Shown in pieces: positions 8,492-15,576 of a stretch of 38,571 nt of DNA. This stretch comes from JACDAS01 sp046262415. GTDB taxonomy: Bacteria > Actinomycetota > Thermoleophilia > Gaiellales > Gaiellaceae. The DNA lies in the NCBI GenBank assembly GCA_046262415.1, contig JBHEMU010000051.1:1-38571 (forward strand). The letters are read 5' to 3'. Both the position numbers and the translations under genes were made by a program. Every line of letters begins with the position of its first letter. The first letter of the stretch is position 1. The notes under the pieces were generated by a model, which was not told where the DNA came from, ran no database searches, and saw nothing but the letters and a program-made list of their open reading frames with translations.

Positions 8492-8968
8492 ATGCATCGG
8501 AAGCGCCTTGCTCGTGCGGCCGTGGTGACGGCCGCGGCGGCCGGAGCCGTGACCGCGATGGCGTCGACCCCGCCGCCGAGCGCCTTCGGCCACGCTCGCC
8601 AGGGAACCTTCGAGCTCGTCAGCGGCGCCGTGCTCGACGACACGCGCGCCTACCTGATGGGCACGTTCTCGGACCCGAAGCGCCCCTGCACGCAGACGCG
8701 GCGGATCCGCGTCGACGCCTCGGTCACCTATCTCACGCAGGCGGGACAGCGGAAGCGCGTCAACCGCAGCGGCGCCTTCACGGCGGTCAACTGCGCGGAG
8801 GGCGGGCCCAACCGCGGCTTCACGCTCAGCGCGCGATCGATGGGGCTCGCGTGCCCGAACGGCAGCTGGAAGCGCGGCAACTACTCGTTCGTCACCGAGA
8901 CGCGTGATGTGAGGACGAAGCTCCGCGCGGTCGCGAGCCTCCTCTGGCGCGAGCCGGACGGCTGCTGA
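8492..8968 (+). CDS. Exported protein of unknown function
   Basis: 158 residues from the ATG, chosen over an upstream in-frame start at 8432 because AGAGGAG precedes it by four bases and it opens directly into a signal peptide (MHRKRLARAA plus an Ala-rich core, probable cleavage near residue 32). The mature part is small, basic and beta-rich and contains four Cys residues. I do not recognise a family. Six bases separate it from the next gene, a two-helix membrane protein, so the two are probably cotranscribed. Confidence 0.75.
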   Translation: MHRKRLARAAVVTAAAAGAVTAMASTPPPSAFGHARQGTFELVSGAVLDDTRAYLMGTFSDPKRPCTQTRRIRVDASVTYLTQAGQRKRVNRSGAFTAVNCAEGGPNRGFTLSARSMGLACPNGSWKRGNYSFVTETRDVRTKLRAVASLLWREPDGC

Positions 8969-8974
8969 CCCCCC

Positions 8975-9424
8975 GTGGTCCGCCGGAGCAGCTTCTGGCT
9001 CACCGCGACGGCGATCTTCGAGGGCGTCCTCTCCACCGTCTTCATCGTGCTCGCCTTCCTGATCCCGGAGGTACGCGTCCCCTTCATCGCGACGGCCGTC
9101 CTGCTCGGATTCATCACCGCGCCGATCATCGTGCTCGGCCGGCGAGCCTCCGCCGGCGGCGCCCCCGACGAACCGGCCGGGGAGCTCCGGCCGGCGCACG
9201 CCACGGTGCTGTCGTTCTCGCGTTCCTCCGACGCCGAGGCCGGTTCCGGCGTCCCCCTCGACCTCGTCCTCAGGATCGAGGTCGAGGGTGCCGAGGCCTT
9301 CGAGGTGAAGCACTTCGAGGTGGTGCCGCGCGGAGTCGCCGGCCGGCTGGTGCGGGGGCAGACGTTCGCGGCGCAGGCCGATCCCGATCGTCCGGGCCGC
9401 GCCGTCGTCGACTGGGACCGCTGA
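8975..9424 (+). CDS. Two-helix membrane protein with cytosolic or external C-terminal domain
   Basis: 149 residues from a GTG. Two membrane helices (about 9-30 and 34-55) are followed by GRR and then a soluble stretch of 90 residues rich in acidic and Val residues. No known domain is recognised. It follows the exported protein at 8492 within six bases and is closed by a strong hairpin five bases after its stop, so the two genes form one unit. Confidence 0.7.
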   Translation: MVRRSSFWLTATAIFEGVLSTVFIVLAFLIPEVRVPFIATAVLLGFITAPIIVLGRRASAGGAPDEPAGELRPAHATVLSFSRSSDAEAGSGVPLDLVLRIEVEGAEAFEVKHFEVVPRGVAGRLVRGQTFAAQADPDRPGRAVVDWDR

Positions 9425-9428
9425 CGTC

Positions 9429-9454
9429 GGAGGGCCCGGTCGCCCGGGCCCTCC
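9429..9454. terminator. Hairpin terminator between convergent genes
   Basis: Perfect 11-bp stem GGAGGGCCCGG/CCGGGCCCTCC with a TCGC loop. It lies between the stop of the membrane protein gene at 9424 and the end of the leftward CHRD gene at 9481, so it can serve both strands. There is no T tract. Confidence 0.75.
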
Positions 9455-9480
9455 GTGGTCCCCCCGAAGCTTCGATCCTT

Positions 9481-10107
9481 CTACGCGAGCTGCCCGCGCA
9501 CCGCGCCGGCGGGGAAGTCCGCGTTGTGGACGTTCACGTAGTAGCCGCCGGGATTGGCGAGGATCCGTGCGACGAGCGGCCGCGACACCTTCACGCAGCC
9601 TCTCGACTCCGCCGTCGTGGAGGAGGCGGAGCTGGCGGTCGGGTTCGCGAGCGGCACCACGACCGGCCCCGCCACCCCCGCCGCGCCGACGTGGATGTGC
9701 GCGCCCGTGACCGGCAGGGCGACGTTCGAGACGCTCAGGACGTAGCAGAGCTGTCCCAGACCCGACATCAGGCGGATCGATGCGGCACCGGTGCCGTCGG
9801 GGTCACCGCCGTTCGGCTCGTTCGCGCCGGCCAGCGTCGCCTTCAGCTCCGTCCCTCCCTCGTTCGGGCCGATCGCCGTGCTCGGACAGCCGCCCGCGGG
9901 CGCCGGGATGATGTCGCCGGCGTGGCGCTGGTGTCCCTTCAGCTCCTTCAGCTTGACGCGGATCAGCACGTAGGGCTTCTGCGCCGAGCCCGTCTTGTGA
10001 CAGATCGCGGTCCTCTTCGCCGGCTTCGGCTTCTTGCCGGGCTGCGCGCTGGCCAGACCCGCACAGGCGAGCAGTCCGGCGAGCGCGATGGTGATGATGC
10101 GCCTCAC
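9481..10107 (-). CDS. Exported CHRD-domain protein
   Basis: 208 residues. The GTG start is set by an optimal Shine-Dalgarno AAGGAGGT (10120 to 10113) five bases before it. The signal peptide ends after ASA (19-21). A basic stretch GKKPKPAKR follows. Residues 85-208 form a CHRD domain, recognised by ELKATLAGANEPNGGDPDGTG, GAHIHVG near 135 and NVHNADFPAGAVRGQL near the end. CHRD domains are extracellular beta domains first noted in chordin, and in bacteria their function is unknown. The short segment between the basic stretch and CHRD contains ICHKTG and HQRHAGD, a small Cys/His-containing motif seen in other exported bacterial proteins. Confidence 0.85.
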   Translation of the reverse strand: MRRIITIALAGLLACAGLASAQPGKKPKPAKRTAICHKTGSAQKPYVLIRVKLKELKGHQRHAGDIIPAPAGGCPSTAIGPNEGGTELKATLAGANEPNGGDPDGTGAASIRLMSGLGQLCYVLSVSNVALPVTGAHIHVGAAGVAGPVVVPLANPTASSASSTTAESRGCVKVSRPLVARILANPGGYYVNVHNADFPAGAVRGQLA

Positions 10108-10173
10108 TTGTAACCTCCTTGGTCGTCTACCCGGTAGATGCCGGGCGGAGGCGGACTTGGCGCGGTGCTCGTT

Positions 10174-10902
10174 TCAGGAGTCCGGTGGATCGCTCCAGTG
10201 GAGCATCGTCGCCACCCGGCTGAACCCGGCGCGGACGTAGACGCGCTGGGCGACCGCGTCGCCCGGCGAGAGGACGCACAGCGACGCGCCCGCCTCGAAC
10301 GCCGCGCGCGCGGCGGCGGCCGTGACCGCTCCCCCGAGGCCGCGGCCCCTCCAGCCCTCGGCGGTGGCGACACCGACGATCTCGGACACGCCGTCCGCGA
10401 CCGGCGACCAGGCGGCGGCCGCGGCCGGCTCGCCGCGCACGCGGGCGAGGACGCGGCGGCGGTGCGGCTCGGCCTCGGGAGCCGGCGAGAGGCCGAACGC
10501 GGACCGCTGCACGGCGTCGCTCTCCCGGACGTCGCCGTCCGAGACCACGCCGACCCGGAGATCGTCGAACGCGACCGGCGCGTCCACGAGCCCGTCGGGC
10601 GTGCACGCCATCAACGGGGAGCGCAGCTCCTCGACCAGTCCGCAGGCGGCGAGCACCGGGGCGACGCGGGGCGCCGCCTCCTCGATCCACTCGAGCCGGG
10701 GCAGCCGCCCTCGCCGGCGAAAGGCCCCGCGCAGCTCCTCGATCGCGTCCGCGTCGGGCTCGAGGTCCCCGTCCGGAATCGCGTAGTTGAGAAACCGCAG
10801 CGGGTCGCGCCGGTCGAGGTACGCCGTGAAGGGGGGCACGCTCAGGACCTCGCGGCCGGGCGCGGCAGTCGTCCGCAGGAACGCCTGCAGCCGCTCGATC
10901 AC
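10174..10902 (-). CDS. GNAT-family N-acetyltransferase
   Basis: 242 residues. The C-terminal third holds the GNAT acetyl-CoA site: VGVATAEGWRGRGLGGAVTA, in which RGRGLG is the pyrophosphate loop, then YVRAGF near the end. The N-terminal part (1-120) is a less conserved region beginning with an aromatic-poor helical segment. It may be a second, worn GNAT half. The GTG start overlaps the ettA stop (GTGA), so it is coupled to ettA. The substrate is unknown. Confidence 0.8.
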   Translation of the reverse strand: MIERLQAFLRTTAAPGREVLSVPPFTAYLDRRDPLRFLNYAIPDGDLEPDADAIEELRGAFRRRGRLPRLEWIEEAAPRVAPVLAACGLVEELRSPLMACTPDGLVDAPVAFDDLRVGVVSDGDVRESDAVQRSAFGLSPAPEAEPHRRRVLARVRGEPAAAAAWSPVADGVSEIVGVATAEGWRGRGLGGAVTAAAARAAFEAGASLCVLSPGDAVAQRVYVRAGFSRVATMLHWSDPPDS

Positions 10903-12578
10903 GCGGGGCGCGCGAGCGGCTTGTACCGGATTCGGTGCGGCTCGAGGGCCTCGACGCCCCTCGTCTCGCGTACCCACTGCGCGTACTCCTCGAAGGCCCC
11001 CTCGAACCAGGTCACCTGCGAATCGCCCTCGAAGGCGAGGATGTGCGTGGCGACGCGGTCGAGGAACCAGCGGTCGTGGGAGATCACGACGGCGCAGCCG
11101 GCGAAGTCGAGCAGCGCGTCCTCGAGCGCGCGCAGCGTGTCGACGTCGAGGTCGTTCGTCGGCTCGTCCAGCAGCAGCAGGTTGCCGCCGCTGCGCAGCA
11201 GCTTCGCCAGGTGCACGCGGTTCCGCTCGCCGCCCGAGAGGTCGCCGACCCGCTTCTGCTGGTCCGCGCCTCTGAAGTTGAACCAGGAGACGTACTGGCG
11301 CGAGTTCACCTCCCGCGTGCCCAGCTGGATCGTGTCGCGCCCGCCCGAGATCTCCTTCCAGACGGTGCCGTCGGGGCCGAGTCCGGCCCGGCTCTGGTCG
11401 ACGTACGCGAGCTCGACGGTGTCGCCGATCCGCAGCTCGCCGCTGTCGGGCTCCTCCTCGCCGGCGATCATGCGGAAGAGCGTCGTCTTCCCCGCGCCGT
11501 TCGGGCCGATCGCGCCGACGATGCCACCCGGGGGCAGTGAGAAGGTCATCTCCTCGACGAGCAGCCGGTCGCCGAACCCCTTGGAGACGTTGACCGCCTC
11601 GACGACCACGTCGCCGAGCCGCGGGCCGGCCGGGATGTGGATCTCGACCCGGTCGAGCCGAACGTTCCGCTCCTCGGCGAGCAGGCGCTCGTACGCGCCG
11701 AGCCGGGCCTTGGACTTCGCGTGGCGCGCGACGGGCGACGCGCGCACCCATTCGAGCTCCCGCGCCAGCGCGCGCCGGTGGGCCGACTCCTGCTTCTCCT
11801 CCACCGCGAGCCGCGCCTGCTTCTGCTCGAGCCACCCCGAGTAGTTGCCCTTGTAGGGGATGCCGCGGCCCCGGTCGAGCTCGAGGATCCAGCCGGCGAC
11901 GTTGTCGAGGAAGTACCGGTCGTGCGTGACCGCGACGACGGTGCCCGGGTAGTCGGCCAGGAAGCGCTCCAGCCAGGCGACCGACTCGGCGTCGAGATGG
12001 TTCGTCGGCTCGTCCAGCAGCAGCAGGTCCGGCGCGGCCAGGAGCAGCCGGCAGAGGGCGACCCGGCGCCGCTCGCCCCCGGACAGGGTCCCGACGTCGC
12101 GGTCGCCCTCAGGCAGCCGCAGTGCGTCCATGGCCCGGTCGAGGGAGGCGTCGAGGCTCCACGCGTCGTGCCGGTCGATCTGCTCCTGGACGCGCCCCTG
12201 CTCCGCAAGCAGCCCGGCCAGCGCCTCGTCGTCCATCGGCTCGACGAAGCGCATCGAGATCTCGCCGAAGCGGTCGAGCAGCTCGCGGAGGTGCCGCACG
12301 CCGTCCTCGACGTTGCCGCGGACGTCCTTCGACTCGTCGAGCTCCGGCTCCTGCGGCAGCAGGCCGGCGGTGGCTCCCGCTGCGAGGTCGGCCCGCCCGC
12401 TGGAGGGCTCATCGACCCCGGCCATGATCCTGAGCAGCGTCGACTTGCCGGCGCCGTTCGGCCCGAGCACCCCGATCTTCGCGCCCGGGAGGAACGCGAG
12501 CGTGATGTCGTCCAGGACCTTCCGCTCGGGTCCGTAGAACTTCGAGACCCGCACCATCGTGTAGACGTACTCACTCAT
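10899..12578 (-). CDS. ettA: EttA-type ABC-F translation factor
   Basis: 559 residues, soluble, with two ABC ATPase cassettes in one chain and no membrane domain. Cassette 1 has Walker A GPNGAGKS (39-46), LSGGERRR and LLLLDEPTNHLD. A charged linker at about 240-320 is the P-site-tRNA-reaching arm. Cassette 2 repeats GPNGAGKT, LSGGERNR and LLLLDEPTNDLD. Length and opening residues (YTMVRVSKFYGPERKVL) match EttA, the energy-dependent translational throttle that binds the ribosomal E site. It is flanked on both sides by overlapping GNAT genes, an arrangement that suggests coexpression but not a shared pathway. Confidence 0.92.
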   Translation of the reverse strand: MSEYVYTMVRVSKFYGPERKVLDDITLAFLPGAKIGVLGPNGAGKSTLLRIMAGVDEPSSGRADLAAGATAGLLPQEPELDESKDVRGNVEDGVRHLRELLDRFGEISMRFVEPMDDEALAGLLAEQGRVQEQIDRHDAWSLDASLDRAMDALRLPEGDRDVGTLSGGERRRVALCRLLLAAPDLLLLDEPTNHLDAESVAWLERFLADYPGTVVAVTHDRYFLDNVAGWILELDRGRGIPYKGNYSGWLEQKQARLAVEEKQESAHRRALARELEWVRASPVARHAKSKARLGAYERLLAEERNVRLDRVEIHIPAGPRLGDVVVEAVNVSKGFGDRLLVEEMTFSLPPGGIVGAIGPNGAGKTTLFRMIAGEEEPDSGELRIGDTVELAYVDQSRAGLGPDGTVWKEISGGRDTIQLGTREVNSRQYVSWFNFRGADQQKRVGDLSGGERNRVHLAKLLRSGGNLLLLDEPTNDLDVDTLRALEDALLDFAGCAVVISHDRWFLDRVATHILAFEGDSQVTWFEGAFEEYAQWVRETRGVEALEPHRIRYKPLARPA

Positions 12579-13155
12579 CTGGACTCCGGCGCACGATCAG
12601 CCGCGGGCCGGCCTCGCGCACGGGCTCGAAGCCCGCAGCGGCGAACATGCCGGGCGAGCCCATGTAGTCGCCGCGCAGGTGGAGGTACGCCTCGATCGCC
12701 CTGGCCCCGCGCGCCGCGGCGTGCTTCACCGCCGCATCGAGCAGCGCGGTCGCAACGCCCCGCCGCTTCGCCCGCGGGTCGACGTTGAAGCACACGATCG
12801 ACCACACGCCCGGCTCGGCCGCCGGCGGGCCGTACGTCCGGGAACCCACGAGCTGACCGAACTCCTCGCGAGGCGCCACGGAGACCCAGCCCACCGGCTC
12901 GCCCTCCTCGTAGGCCAGGAGACCGGGCACCCGGCCCTCCCGGACGAGCGACTGCATCGCGCGTCTGTTGCTCGCCGCAGCGCCGGTGCGCCGCCGCCAC
13001 CACATGCACCAGCAGCCCGCCGTCATCGGCGTCCCCCCGCGCGGGCCCTTCCGCTCGAAGAGCGCGACGAGGTCGCGCCACCGCTCGGGAGTGACCGGCT
13101 GGACGGTGGGCGCCTGCTCCTCGGTGGTCCGCTCGCATCTCTCCGGTTCCGCCAC
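12571..13155 (-). CDS. GNAT-family N-acetyltransferase
   Basis: 194 residues. The acetyl-CoA loop is in VDPRAKRRGVATALLDAAV (125-143), with the preceding strand IVCFNV and the late YMGSPGMFAAAGFEPV helix typical of GNATs. A GCWCMWWRR stretch at 48-56 with two Cys is a feature of a subgroup of actinobacterial GNATs. The GTG start is used because no ATG lies in frame ahead of the domain. It overlaps ettA by eight bases and follows the GST gene by three, so the block GST-GNAT-ettA-GNAT is one transcription unit. Confidence 0.82.
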   Translation of the reverse strand: MAEPERCERTTEEQAPTVQPVTPERWRDLVALFERKGPRGGTPMTAGCWCMWWRRRTGAAASNRRAMQSLVREGRVPGLLAYEEGEPVGWVSVAPREEFGQLVGSRTYGPPAAEPGVWSIVCFNVDPRAKRRGVATALLDAAVKHAAARGARAIEAYLHLRGDYMGSPGMFAAAGFEPVREAGPRLIVRRSPDE

Positions 13156-13158
13156 GGC

Positions 13159-13758
13159 TCAGGCCGACATGGCGACGTGTCCCGGGACCGCTGCGACCCG
13201 GTCGAGCCACGCTCGCACCGCCGGGTAGCCGGCGAGATCGAAGCCGCCCTCATGGGCGACGTGCGTGTACGCGTAGAGCGCCACGTCCGCGAGCGAGAGG
13301 CGCTCGCCGACGAAGAACTTCCTGCCGTCGAGATGGCCCTCCATCGCCGCGAGCGCTCGGTGCCCCGCCGCCGTCCGCTCCTCGAGGCGATCGGCGAAGG
13401 CATCCGGCCGGCCCGAGTAGGCGAGCCAGAAGCGCGCGACCGCGATCGCCGGCTCGTGGTCGTACTGCTCGAAGAACATCCACTGGAGCACCTGGGCGCG
13501 CTCGTAGCGGTCCGCCGGGACGAACCGCGTGCCCTCGCCGAAGTACCAGAGGATCGCGTTCGACTCGGCCAGCGGCCTGTCGTCCGCGAGCAGGACCGTC
13601 GGCACGCGGAGGGCGGGGTTCAGGCCGCCGAGCAGCTCGCGCCTGTTCGAGCGGTCGACGACGTCCACCGTCCGCCGCTCGTACGCCACCCCGAGGTGCG
13701 CGAGCAGCAGCCGAACCTTGTAGCAGTTGCCGGAGACGGGGCTGTCGTAGAGCAGCAT
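13159..13758 (-). CDS. Glutathione S-transferase family protein
   Basis: About 199 residues. The thioredoxin-like half has the start LLYDSPVSGNCYKVRLLL with candidate catalytic Ser residues (S6, S9), the cis-Pro motif RVPTVL (V52-P53) and the gamma-glutamyl-binding ESNAI (65-69). A helical C-terminal half follows (FVGERLSLADVALY near 140). The ATG at 13758 is used because it begins right at the first beta strand; in-frame starts further up (GTG 13776, ATG-like 13821) are possible and no Shine-Dalgarno decides. It is the first gene of the leftward GST-GNAT-ettA-GNAT block. The substrate is unknown. Confidence 0.85.
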   Translation of the reverse strand: MLLYDSPVSGNCYKVRLLLAHLGVAYERRTVDVVDRSNRRELLGGLNPALRVPTVLLADDRPLAESNAILWYFGEGTRFVPADRYERAQVLQWMFFEQYDHEPAIAVARFWLAYSGRPDAFADRLEERTAAGHRALAAMEGHLDGRKFFVGERLSLADVALYAYTHVAHEGGFDLAGYPAVRAWLDRVAAVPGHVAMSA

Positions 13759-13839
13759 CGGGATCAGGTCTTGCACTCGCACAGTTGCGTGTCTTCCGTG
13801 CCCGGCCGCAAACGTACACATCGTGAGCCGTCCGGCCTA

Positions 13840-13868
13840 TCGACAGGGCCGCGACGCCGACGTACAGT
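13840..13868 (+). promoter_or_regulatory. Sigma-70-type promoter for the 13966 gene
   Basis: TCGACA (13840-13845, five of six to TTGACA), a 17-bp spacer, and TACAGT (13863-13868, four of six to TATAAT). The predicted leader is about 90 bases and ends in GGAGGAGACGAG directly ahead of the ATG. Confidence 0.55.
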
Positions 13869-13965
13869 AAGGCGTGGCGGCGGACGGAACCTCGTCGTCC
13901 GCGTCGCACCGGAGGACGACGGGGCGACGTGATGCCGCTTCCGGAGACCGAACGGAGGAGACGAG

Positions 13966-14457
13966 ATGACGAGGCTGATGGGACGACTGACGATCATGGC
14001 GGCCGTGGGCTGCGGCACCTTGGCGGCAACAGCCCTGGCGATGCCCGGCGCGAGGCCGGGAATCAAGCCCCACGGTGCCTGGACGTACATGCAGGGCATC
14101 ACCTCGGAGAAGGGAGACACCTCGTACGCCGCGATGGAGGGGACGCTCCGGCTCTACGCGAGCGGGGCGTTCGCGGACAAGCGCGTGATCAAGGCGGACC
14201 AGACCTACGTCAGCAGTCTGGCCGGGCGCTACACGCTCAGCCGCAACAAGCTCCGCCTGCTCGCCTACGAGAAGGGCAGGCGAGCCCCGTCCAAGGACCA
14301 GACCTGGACTTACCTCTACAGCCAGAAGCTGCTCGCGCTCAGCCTGAGCAAGAAATACGCGGACGGCAGCACGCTGGCGTACCTCCTCTACTACAAGGGT
14401 ACGGAGAAACTGGCGCGCTGCGGCGGGAAGGATCTGAAGCCCAGCCTTCGGTGCTAG
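13966..14457 (+). CDS. Small exported protein of unknown function
   Basis: 163 residues. A signal peptide occupies 1-26 (MGRLTIMAAVGCGTLAATALA region). The mature protein is beta-rich and begins with HGAWTYMQG; it has a regular alternation of short strands (GTLRLYASGAF, GRYTLSRNKLRL, DQTWTYLYSQKLLAL) that looks like a small lipocalin-like or META-like barrel. Two Cys at the end could form a disulphide. The start is fixed by a GGAGGAGA ribosome binding site. No family is recognised. It is bordered on the right by the scar of a tRNA-Val integration. Confidence 0.78.
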   Translation: MTRLMGRLTIMAAVGCGTLAATALAMPGARPGIKPHGAWTYMQGITSEKGDTSYAAMEGTLRLYASGAFADKRVIKADQTYVSSLAGRYTLSRNKLRLLAYEKGRRAPSKDQTWTYLYSQKLLALSLSKKYADGSTLAYLLYYKGTEKLARCGGKDLKPSLRC

Positions 14458-14521
14458 GCCGCGCGGCTGCTGTCGGCGAGGTGGCGCGCAGCAGCTCGGC
14501 CACTCGCGGAGATCGTGCCAT

Positions 14522-14563
14522 TGGGCGGTGACGGGATCGAACCGCCGACCTCCTGGGTGTAAA
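14522..14563 (+). repeat. Left direct repeat (att): partial copy of tRNA-Val
   Basis: 42 bases identical at 41 positions to 16769-16810, the 3' half of the tRNA-Val gene from discriminator base to anticodon loop. The only difference is at 14538 (C here, T in the gene), which falls in the T loop. This is the expected far boundary of an element that integrated by recombination in the tRNA gene. It is not a functional tRNA, since D arm and 5' acceptor are missing. Confidence 0.85.
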
Positions 14564-14584
14564 GCCGGAACCGCCAACGTGGGA

Positions 14585-14629
14585 GAAGAGCCGCCGAGCC
14601 GCATCGTTAGGCGGTTCTGGCGGCTCTTC
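14585..14629. repeat. 11-bp inverted repeat with 23-base loop
   Basis: GAAGAGCCGCC (14585-14595) pairs perfectly with GGCGGCTCTTC (14619-14629). It lies just inside the left att repeat, so it may be an integrase or host-factor site, or a terminator protecting the element. Confidence 0.6.
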
Positions 14630-14673
14630 GCGGCGCGCTACCCCTCGTACCTTCGCGGACGTTTGCAGGCGTT

Positions 14674-14728
14674 TCCGTGCTGTTTGGGCACGAGAACGTC
14701 CGTTGTGCCCAAACCTGCCCAGCACGGA
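14674..14728. repeat. Bulged 18-bp inverted repeat
   Basis: TCCGTGCT + GTTTGGGCAC (14674-14691) pairs with GTGCCCAAAC (14705-14714) and, after a six-base bulge CTGCCC, with AGCACGGA (14721-14728). The loop is 13 bases. All 18 pairs are perfect, which is far beyond chance. GGGCAC also appears twice at the other end of the element (16664-16682), so integrase arm sites are a possibility. Confidence 0.65.
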
Positions 14729-14949
14729 CGTGCGCGACAGCATGCGGCCGGTAGCACCCGTCGCAGGGGCGAACAGGGAGTTCGCACTCTGGGGGTACCC
14801 CCCCTGTCAACAGCGCCTCACGGTGACGCACGCCCGTTGGATCGGTACAGCGAAGTTCAGGTTCTCGCCGCCACCCGTCCTACGAGCTGACCGGCGTGGT
14901 CGCGGCCGAGCGCACGTCGGACTCCCGCGTCGGACCGGACTGAGTTGTC

Positions 14950-15549
14950 ATGATCGGGTCGGCAATGCAGCGATCTCCGATCACGCTCGCGCTCCTCGGC
15001 CTCTTGGTCGCGAGCGCCTGTGGCGGGGGTGGGGATACGTCAGGACTGCGCGTCCGCATCTACGAGCTGTCAATTCGGGGGGGCGACGCGAGTGGAGAGG
15101 ACCGCCGGCTCGTCGGAACTTGCCTGCCGGGACGTCTCGCGATCGAGTTCCACTCCGGCGACGAGATCACGATCAAGAGCGGGACTCGCCTCGTCGCGTC
15201 GCTGACCGCGGAGGAAGCGTTCGTGGGCTGTCCCGGTGCGCGGATCGAGAAGCCGCAGGGACCTCCGGCCCAAGGCCTCCCCTACATCGTCAGACACGAG
15301 GTGGACGTAACGGACTCGACCAAACTCGCGTGCGCGACGGGCAAACGGATCAACATTCGCGTTCATGCGACGTACAAGTTCCAGGACAGCTTCGCCGGTG
15401 GCTCGATGGTCGTCTGGACGCGGCCGGAGCCTCACCAGCGTTGGGGCCGGGCACTCGTCGTAGCGAGATTCGAGGAGGACGAGGAGTCCCGGCTGATCTC
15501 GCAGATGAGCTATCACGCTCCCCGCTGCCGCGTCAGCGGCAGTGCCTAG
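14950..15549 (+). CDS. Predicted lipoprotein, cargo of the integrative element
   Basis: Up to 199 residues; a second ATG at 14965 is an equally good start and opens straight into the signal sequence (MQRSPITLALLGLLVASAC). The lipobox LVASAC followed by four Gly predicts lipid attachment at that Cys and location on the outer face of the membrane. The mature part is about 170 residues, beta-rich, with four further Cys (in GTCLPG, GCPGA, LACATG, APRCRV) that could form two disulphides. No family is recognised. It is the only gene of the element besides the integrase, 27 bases upstream of it and on the same strand, so both are probably cotranscribed. Confidence 0.72.
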   Translation: MIGSAMQRSPITLALLGLLVASACGGGGDTSGLRVRIYELSIRGGDASGEDRRLVGTCLPGRLAIEFHSGDEITIKSGTRLVASLTAEEAFVGCPGARIEKPQGPPAQGLPYIVRHEVDVTDSTKLACATGKRINIRVHATYKFQDSFAGGSMVVWTRPEPHQRWGRALVVARFEEDEESRLISQMSYHAPRCRVSGSA

Positions 15550-15576
15550 GCCGCAGATCAGCGGTCACCGAAAGAC

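Larger units (their letters stand above)
14564..14949. other. Non-coding left arm of the integrative element
   Basis: No credible gene in 386 bases on either strand. It holds two inverted repeats (14585-14629 and 14674-14728, listed separately) and a GGGGGTACCCCCC palindrome near 14793. The rest shows no recognisable signal except possible upstream signals for the lipoprotein gene that follows. I see no excisionase gene. Confidence 0.6.

Noticed and set aside
14522..14563. A second tRNA-Val gene
   Set aside because: Only the 3' half is present; the D arm and 5' acceptor strand are replaced by unrelated sequence, so it is an attachment scar.
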